The position numbers and the translations under genes were made by a program. From Bacillota bacterium (lineage in GTDB: Bacteria > Bacillota > Dethiobacteria > DTU022 > UBA8154): a DNA stretch of 34,293 nucleotides. The DNA is taken from NCBI GenBank assembly GCA_029778075.1, contig JAKORA010000031.1, positions 1-34,293 of the forward strand, in the 5' to 3' direction. Positions 28,143-34,293 of this stretch are shown one piece after another (position 1 is the stretch's first letter; every line of letters starts with the position of its first letter). Under the pieces are notes generated by a model that did not search any database, was not told where the DNA came from, and saw nothing but the letters and a program-made list of their open reading frames with translations.

Positions 28143-29174
28143 TTAGCTGCGATAATAGAGCATGACCCCGTCCCGGAGTTCACTTTTTATCTGTCCTCTT
28201 TCTTCCATATATTTTAAATGCGCCAGTGTTTCCGCCAGGGCCATCCATTTCAGATGGGGCGGAAACTGCTCCCAGGGCAGGGGAATGTTCCAGCTCGCCT
28301 GGGAGGCTATCTGGTAAGCGTTTTTCCCGTCAACGTCGAGAAAAGAGGCCATTTCTTCTTTTCTGTAATAATGGTGCTCTTTGAGCTCGGAGATCCTTTC
28401 GCGGTAATCATGGAAGACTTTGCGGTGGCCGGGCAGGACAGCCGCCACCTCCAGCTCCATAACTCTGTCCAGGCTGTTTAAGTACTCTTTCAAAGGATTG
28501 CGTTTATCACCCGGCCAGAGAAATACGGCCGGGGTGATATCTTCCAGGATGTGGTCCCCGGAAAATAAAATTTTATGCCGGGCTTCATAAAGGCAGAGGT
28601 GCCCGCTGGAATGCCCGGGTGTCATCAGGCACTCGAAGGAGTACTCCCCTATATTTAAAATGTCCCCATCGCATAAAAAGTGAAAACGTCTGCTTTTCGG
28701 AACGTCATCGCAGGCAGATCCCTCCAGGGCTTTGTTAAGCTCCTCCAGGGAGTTGGTTTTAATAAATTCGTCCCTTTGCCTCATTGCTTTTTGTACTTCA
28801 TCCACAGGGAATCCGTTCAACCTGGCATATACAAGATCTTTCCCCGGCACGCGTAGATCTTTAAGAAATTCAGCATCCCGAGCGTTCAAGTAGATGGTGG
28901 TCTCCTTTGAGGCCAGCGGCATGGCCAGGCCGAAGTGGTCGTGATGGAGATGGGTAATAAAAATATCAATTGTTTCCGGTCCGGTTCCCAGCTCCCGGAG
29001 GGCAGACAGCAAAGCTTCCCAGCATTCTTTCTTATTCATCCCCGTGTCAACAAGTAGATCCCTTTCTTCCCCTTTCAGCAAATAGGAATTTACCGTTTTT
29101 AGCGTTTCATCGGGAAGGGGCACTTCAATTCGATATATTCCAGGTATAACTTCTTCAATCATGATTGGGCGCAC
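28143..29174 (-). CDS. MBL-fold metallo-hydrolase
   Basis: FITHLHHDHFGLAM (HxHxDH), LMTPGHSSGHLCLYEARHKILFSGDHIL, AVLPGHRKVF. The start could be the internal Met (MIEEVIPGIY). Confidence 0.92.
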   Translation of the reverse strand: MRPIMIEEVIPGIYRIEVPLPDETLKTVNSYLLKGEERDLLVDTGMNKKECWEALLSALRELGTGPETIDIFITHLHHDHFGLAMPLASKETTIYLNARDAEFLKDLRVPGKDLVYARLNGFPVDEVQKAMRQRDEFIKTNSLEELNKALEGSACDDVPKSRRFHFLCDGDILNIGEYSFECLMTPGHSSGHLCLYEARHKILFSGDHILEDITPAVFLWPGDKRNPLKEYLNSLDRVMELEVAAVLPGHRKVFHDYRERISELKEHHYYRKEEMASFLDVDGKNAYQIASQASWNIPLPWEQFPPHLKWMALAETLAHLKYMEERGQIKSELRDGVMLYYRS

Positions 29175-29429
29175 TCCTGTTTTGTTTTGTAAAAGTCATA
29201 TTGCTAATAGCGCCTAGCTGACTCTCTTGGCCGGCAATTTACGGTACTCTCGATCTTTTCGCGTGATTTTTTCTTCAATTACCGGGCAGTTAATGATATT
29301 TTAACATAATTTTCTTCCGCAGACACTATTAAAGCCATAATCAAAGAAGGAAATAGCCATAACCTGTCGAACTTTCAAAAATACAGAAAAAAAGAGTAAT
29401 TTTTCCGATATGCCTCGGGAAGGGATAGG

Positions 29430-30068
29430 TTGGTAAAGGTGTTTAAACTAACACCCAAGGAGCAAAAACTGCTGATTTTGCTGGTATGCCTCCTCGCTTT
29501 AGGCTTGGTTTTACGTTTTGTTTTACCCGGACATGATACCTCTCTTGTCGCCAAGAAAGCTGAGTCGGGTAGTATGGATAGCGCTCGTGAGGAGAAAGAA
29601 GGAGAAGGGAGCCCGGAGGCGGAAAAAGATCCGGAGGATGTTGTGGTTGTCCACGTAACCGGCGCTGTTAAAAATCCGGGTGTATATATCTTGCCGAAAG
29701 GTTCACGTGTTTTCCATGTTGTGGAAGAAGCAGGCGGGGCGGTGGAAGAGGCGGATCTGGAACGAATCAACCTTGCACAGCCGCTGTATGACGGACAGCC
29801 TGTCCATGTGCCGCGGAAAGGAGAGGAGAACTCCTCCCAGTCTTACCAGGGAGAAGCTCCCGCTGTCGGCATGACAAAAATTAATATCAATACAGCCGGC
29901 AAATCCCAGCTGGAAACGCTTCCCGGTATTGGCAGCGTAAAAGCGCAGGATATTATCAACTATCGTGAGAAGAACGGGCCTTTCCAGAGTATTGAGGAGT
30001 TAACCAAAGTAAGCGGAATAGGGGAGAAAACCCTGGAGAGAATTAGAGACTTAATCACTATTTATTGA
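29430..30068 (+). CDS. comEA: ComEA-like helix-hairpin-helix DNA-binding protein with SLBB domain
   Basis: N-terminal TM; SLBB VVVHVTGAVKNPGVYILPKGSRVFHVVEEAGG; HhH TKININTAGKSQLETLPGIGSVKAQDIINYREKNGPFQSIEELTKVSGIGEKTLERI. Confidence 0.93.
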   Translation: MVKVFKLTPKEQKLLILLVCLLALGLVLRFVLPGHDTSLVAKKAESGSMDSAREEKEGEGSPEAEKDPEDVVVVHVTGAVKNPGVYILPKGSRVFHVVEEAGGAVEEADLERINLAQPLYDGQPVHVPRKGEENSSQSYQGEAPAVGMTKININTAGKSQLETLPGIGSVKAQDIINYREKNGPFQSIEELTKVSGIGEKTLERIRDLITIY

Positions 30069-30255
30069 TGCAGCCCACTTTTTATTAATGGAGCGCAGTT
30101 AGGTTTTTTGTAAGTTGAAGTTAACATAATAGTATATTAAAAAAGTATAATATAAAGAATAAAGGCTTAAATATAATAAGCAGAGTAAATTATAGAGTTA
30201 AAGGTTTTCTTTTTGAAGGGAGGCTGAACCTGATCGGAAAGAATCGGGTTTTAAG

Positions 30256-33024
30256 ATGAGCTTGAGAGCTACACTTATCGTTGTGATTATTATCACCCTG
30301 GGATTGGTGCTATGGGCTTCAGGTCTGTATACCGACCTGCTGTGGTTTGAAAATCTGGGTTACGGTGCTGTTTTCTGGAATGTTTTTCTATCCCAGTGGG
30401 CGGTGAGGCTGGCAGGCTGGCTGATCTTTTTTCTTTTCCTTTTCGTTAACCTCCTGTTTACGCGTCATGTCCTGGTAAATCTCCCCAACCTGGAGTTAAG
30501 AGAGAAAATTATCGGAACCTTCCTGGGAAGATATTTAACCCCCCGTAAAATTACGCTCTTTCTCTTTGCATCGAGCCTGTTTCTCTCCTTTCTCTTTTCT
30601 TCCTATACGGCAAACCTCTGGCTGGAAGCCCGTCAATTCATGCAGGGGGCAGAATTCGGGTTAATTGATCCCGTCTTTCATCGCGATGTCTCCTTTTATG
30701 TGTTCCAGCTTCCTTTCCTGCGTTCTATTTATGCTTTTTTACAGAGCATGGCCATCTTTACTATCATTTTAACCGGAATAGTGTACTTTGTCGCCAACCC
30801 CCCGGTTCAGGTCGGCAGGAGGGTCGTTTTTCTGCCTTACCATGGACAGGGACATCTCTCGCTGTTGCTGGCTTTTTCCTTCGCCTTAAAAGCCTGGGAT
30901 TATCGTTTAAAGATGTTCGAGCTGTTGCTCTCGCCGGGCGGGTCATTCTTTGGCCCGGGGTATATGGACTTAAAAGCCAAGCTGCCGGCGCTGTGGATTC
31001 TTTTGTTTATTGCACTGCTCATAACCGGACTGCTGGTTTTTAACATATTCCGCCGTCAGACCCGTCTGATCTTTATCGGTATCGGAACGCTGATTGCCGC
31101 TTCCATTATCGTAGGGAGCATCTTCCCTTCACTGGTCCAGCAATTCAGGGTGGACCCCAACGAGTTTGCTTTTGAACGCCCTTTTCTGGAGAACAACATC
31201 AGCTTTACCTTAAAAGCCTATAACCTGGATAAGGTTACAACGCAAAATTATGCCGGCCTTTCTCCGCTGGAGGTTGAAGACCTGGATGCTGCGGCGGGAA
31301 CAATTGAGAATGTGCGCCTCTGGGACTACCGTCCTCTGCTGCAGACATATAACCAGCTTCAGGGCATACGGCAGTATTACGAGTTTGTTGATGTCGATAC
31401 CGACCGTTATTACCTGGATGGGAAATACAGGCAGGTAATGCTTGCCGCCCGGGAGCTGAACCAGAGCCGCCTGGCCGAACAGGCCCGGACCTGGATCAAC
31501 CTCCGCCTGCAGTACACCCACAGCTACGGACTGACCATGAGTCCGGTAAATACCGTTACGAAGCAGGGCCTCCCCGAATTTGTCATAGGAGATATACCGC
31601 CTTTTGCTTTAGGCGGACTTAAAGTGGAAAGGCCGGAAATTTACTACGGGGAAATTAGCGGCAACTATGTAATTGTCAATACCAGGACGCCGGAGTTTAA
31701 CTATCCCCAGGGCGACGAAAATATTTACACGCATTATGAGGGAACAGGCGGTGTTCCTCTGAAGGGTATTGGGAGGAGACTTCTTTACGCCCTCAAGTTT
31801 TCTGATTATCGCATTCTTCTCTCCGGGGAGATAACAAATGAAAGCAGGATTATGTTTAACCGCAGCATCAGGGAAAGGGTTGCCAAAATAGCGCCGTTTT
31901 TGCGCTACGATGATGATCCTTACCTGGTGCTTTCCTCAGGCCGGCTTTACTGGATTTTGGACGCTTATACCGTCAGCAGGAGCTTTCCCTATGCCGAGCC
32001 CTTTGGCGGTATCAATTACATGCGCAACTCCGTCAAGGTCGTCGTGGATGCCTACAATGGCTCCGTTGATTTTTATATGGTCGATCCTGCTGATCCCGTT
32101 ATCTTAACATATGCCAAAATATTCCCGGGACTTTTCCAGACCCTGGAGGAGATGCCTGCCGAGTTATTTGCCCATATGCGTTATCCCGAGACCTTTTTGT
32201 CACTGCAGGCCCGTGTTTATGCCACTTATCATATGAGAGACCCCAAGGTATTTTATACCAGGGAAGACCTCTGGCGGATCCCCAACGAAAAGTACGCCGG
32301 TTCCTTTCAGCCCGTAGAGCCTTATTACACTATTTTACAGCTTCCCGGTGAAGAGGAGCCCGAGTTCGTCCTGATCATACCTTTTACACCGGCCCAGCGG
32401 GACAACATGGTCGCCTGGATGGCGGGGCGGTGCGACGGGGAAAATTACGGAGAACTGCTGGTTTACCTTTTCCCCAAAGACAGGGTTGTTTATGGACCTA
32501 TGCAAATCGAAACGCGCATTGACCAGGATACCCTTATATCCCAGCAGCTGAGCCTCTGGGATCAGAGGGGCTCCCGGGTTATCCGCGGCAATTTGCTGGT
32601 GCTGCCTGTTAATGAGTCAATTTTATATGTCGAGCCTGTCTTTCTCCAGGCAGAACAAAGCGAGCTGCCCGAACTGGTGCGTGTCATTGTCGCCTTCCAG
32701 GATGTGGTGGTCATGGAGCCTACTCTGGAGCAGGCCCTGCTCTCCGCCTTTGGGGTGACGGGAGCGCCTGCACCGGAAGGAGAAGAGCCTGACCGGCCGG
32801 TTGAGCCGGAACCCGGTGACACAGTGGAGCCGGAGCCAGGGTTGGAGCCACCGGCGACCGTTCCCGGGCTGGCGCAGCGCGCCCAGGAAGTTTTTCAGCA
32901 AGCCCAGGCAAGCCTTAAGAATGGTGATTGGGCCGGTTACGGGCAGCGGCTGCAGGAGCTGGAGCAGATCCTGGAAGAGTTGGTCAGGTTAAGCGGTGCT
33001 GCCGTGGAAGAAACAGAGCCCTGA
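30256..33024 (+). CDS. UPF0182 family membrane protein
   Basis: Multi-TM N-terminus plus large extracytoplasmic region with UPF0182/COG1615-like segments ([32 protein letters not shown]-like [31 protein letters not shown]-like); Pro/Glu-rich C-terminal linker. Confidence 0.9.
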   Translation: MSLRATLIVVIIITLGLVLWASGLYTDLLWFENLGYGAVFWNVFLSQWAVRLAGWLIFFLFLFVNLLFTRHVLVNLPNLELREKIIGTFLGRYLTPRKITLFLFASSLFLSFLFSSYTANLWLEARQFMQGAEFGLIDPVFHRDVSFYVFQLPFLRSIYAFLQSMAIFTIILTGIVYFVANPPVQVGRRVVFLPYHGQGHLSLLLAFSFALKAWDYRLKMFELLLSPGGSFFGPGYMDLKAKLPALWILLFIALLITGLLVFNIFRRQTRLIFIGIGTLIAASIIVGSIFPSLVQQFRVDPNEFAFERPFLENNISFTLKAYNLDKVTTQNYAGLSPLEVEDLDAAAGTIENVRLWDYRPLLQTYNQLQGIRQYYEFVDVDTDRYYLDGKYRQVMLAARELNQSRLAEQARTWINLRLQYTHSYGLTMSPVNTVTKQGLPEFVIGDIPPFALGGLKVERPEIYYGEISGNYVIVNTRTPEFNYPQGDENIYTHYEGTGGVPLKGIGRRLLYALKFSDYRILLSGEITNESRIMFNRSIRERVAKIAPFLRYDDDPYLVLSSGRLYWILDAYTVSRSFPYAEPFGGINYMRNSVKVVVDAYNGSVDFYMVDPADPVILTYAKIFPGLFQTLEEMPAELFAHMRYPETFLSLQARVYATYHMRDPKVFYTREDLWRIPNEKYAGSFQPVEPYYTILQLPGEEEPEFVLIIPFTPAQRDNMVAWMAGRCDGENYGELLVYLFPKDRVVYGPMQIETRIDQDTLISQQLSLWDQRGSRVIRGNLLVLPVNESILYVEPVFLQAEQSELPELVRVIVAFQDVVVMEPTLEQALLSAFGVTGAPAPEGEEPDRPVEPEPGDTVEPEPGLEPPATVPGLAQRAQEVFQQAQASLKNGDWAGYGQRLQELEQILEELVRLSGAAVEETEP

Positions 33025-33094
33025 TGCTTGTTATTATAGAGGAGGCTAAGATTACCATGCCATTCAACAAGAGATAAACTGCCTAAAAATAATA

Positions 33095-33141
33095 ATACTT
33101 GCCTTTCCTCAAAATTGTTGAGGTGAGGGCAAGTATTTTTA
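33095..33141 (+). terminator. Rho-independent terminator after the UPF0182 gene
   Basis: ATACTTGCC...GGCAAGTAT with inner CCTCAA/TTGAGG stem, followed by TTTTT. Confidence 0.9.
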
Positions 33142-33326
33142 TTATAAAATTATAAAAGGAAGGTATCTCCGGCAGAAGATTATTGCCTTTCCGGGAAAAT
33201 AAGCATATGAAGTTTTTTCAGGAATGATTTTATTTCTGAAACATATTACTACCATAGAACGTCTAAAGAGTAGAGCTGTTAAGGGGCGGCTCTTTAAAAT
33301 ATTGACCTGGGAAGGGAAGATAAAGG

Positions 33327-34293
33327 ATGAAAAAAGTCAGTCTGCTGCTTGTACTTCTCCTGCTGTCCAATCTAGGGTTGGGGGCGATTATGGTACTGGC
33401 CGCCGGTACTCCTGCGGCACCCTCAAACTTAAACGCAGAAGCCGTATCGGGTTCGGAAATTAAATTAACATGGACCGATAAATCCGATAATGAAACGGGG
33501 TTTATAGTGGAAAGAGGTGTGTCGGAAGGCGGCCCTTACTCTGAACTTCCTGCTGTTGGTGCAAACGTGACGGAGTTAGTCGATACAGGGCTTAACCCGG
33601 ATACTACTTACTATTACAGGGTAAGGGCTTACAAGGCCGGTACACCGAATATATATTCAGAATACTCCGTTGTGGCCAGCGCCACTACTTTTCCGTTTCC
33701 TCCCTTTCCCCCAGAGAATCTGGTGGCAGCTGCTGTAACCGATGCACAAATTAACCTGTCATGGACGGATAAGTCCAATAATGAAAAAGGTTTTAAAATT
33801 GAGCGGAAGACCTCCACGACCGATTTTCAAGAAATTGCTGCTGTCGGGGGAGATATAACGGCGTATGCTGATACGGGCCTTGAGTCCGGCATTACCTACA
33901 CTTATAGAATAAGAGCTTATAATGATGGAGGACATTCGGCTTACTCCAACGAGGCCAAGGCCACGACGGGAGGTAAACCTTCGGCACCCACAAATCTTAA
34001 AGCTGTGGCAGCTTCCAGCTCGCAGATTAATTTAACATGGGTTGATACCTCTGATAACGAAAAGGGGTTCAAGATTGAGCGAAAAGCGGCGGGGGGTAGT
34101 TGGAAGGAGATCGCTGCCGACATCGGGAAAAATGTTGTTTCCTATTCTGATAAGGGGCTTTCCGCCGGCATTTACACTTACAGGATTAGGGCGTATAACG
34201 ACGCCGGGGATTCAGATTACAGTGCGGAGGCCAGTGCGGAAATCGGCGTTGTTCCTGCCGCGCCCTCCAACCTGTCGGCGGAGGTTGTGTCCA
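33327..34293 (+). CDS. Secreted fibronectin type III repeat protein, 3'-truncated by window edge
   Basis: ATG after aaagg; signal peptide MKKVSLLLVLLLLSNLGLGAIMVLAAG, then FnIII repeats (APSNLNAEAVSGSEIKLTWTDKSDNETGFIVER...; PPENLVAAAVTDAQINLSWTDKSNNEKGFKIER...; APTNLKAVAASSSQINLTWVDTSDNEKGFKIER...). Open to the window end, so absent from the track. Confidence 0.92.
   Translation, partial: MKKVSLLLVLLLLSNLGLGAIMVLAAGTPAAPSNLNAEAVSGSEIKLTWTDKSDNETGFIVERGVSEGGPYSELPAVGANVTELVDTGLNPDTTYYYRVRAYKAGTPNIYSEYSVVASATTFPFPPFPPENLVAAAVTDAQINLSWTDKSNNEKGFKIERKTSTTDFQEIAAVGGDITAYADTGLESGITYTYRIRAYNDGGHSAYSNEAKATTGGKPSAPTNLKAVAASSSQINLTWVDTSDNEKGFKIERKAAGGSWKEIAADIGKNVVSYSDKGLSAGIYTYRIRAYNDAGDSDYSAEASAEIGVVPAAPSNLSAEVVS
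33417..34293 (+). repeat. Tandem FnIII-encoding repeats, period about 276-291 bp
   Basis: Repeat starts at 33417, 33708, 33984 and 34260 (A/P-P-x-NL motif). Confidence 0.85.

Noticed and set aside
1-34293. CRISPR array, rRNA genes or prophage module
   Set aside because: No regularly spaced repeats, rRNA-like sequence or phage structural/integrase genes were seen.

Overview
The window looks like a Firmicutes/Clostridia-type chromosomal segment. Housekeeping blocks are valS-folC, an intein-containing B12-dependent RNR (nrdJ), lnt (minus), a 2[4Fe-4S] ferredoxin, tRNA-Ala(GGC), leuS, an MBL-fold hydrolase (minus), comEA, a UPF0182 protein and the start of an open-ended FnIII-repeat protein. Upstream are a partial MFS transporter, a DUF3160 lipoprotein-CapA lipoprotein pair, and a compact three-gene operon of two DUF1538 membrane proteins plus a protein of two tandem PII-like domains. 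That operon is the best candidate here for an under-described system. Between tRNA-Ala and leuS (about 17.94-25.4 kb) lies a foreign-looking block. It holds a heterodimeric ABC exporter, an ECF sigma/anti-sigma pair and several gene relics: a DUF3795 stub, a BlaR1/M56 C-terminal fragment, an oxalate decarboxylase relic, an IstB (IS21) relic, a truncated ABC ATPase and a possible SDR tail. Other observations by reading: a 52-aa ORF absent from the ORF track, a hairpin that bridges an otherwise too-distant Shine-Dalgarno to the UPF0182 start codon, and a 22-bp tandem repeat upstream of leuS. Family calls come from motif recognition by eye; no database search was run.
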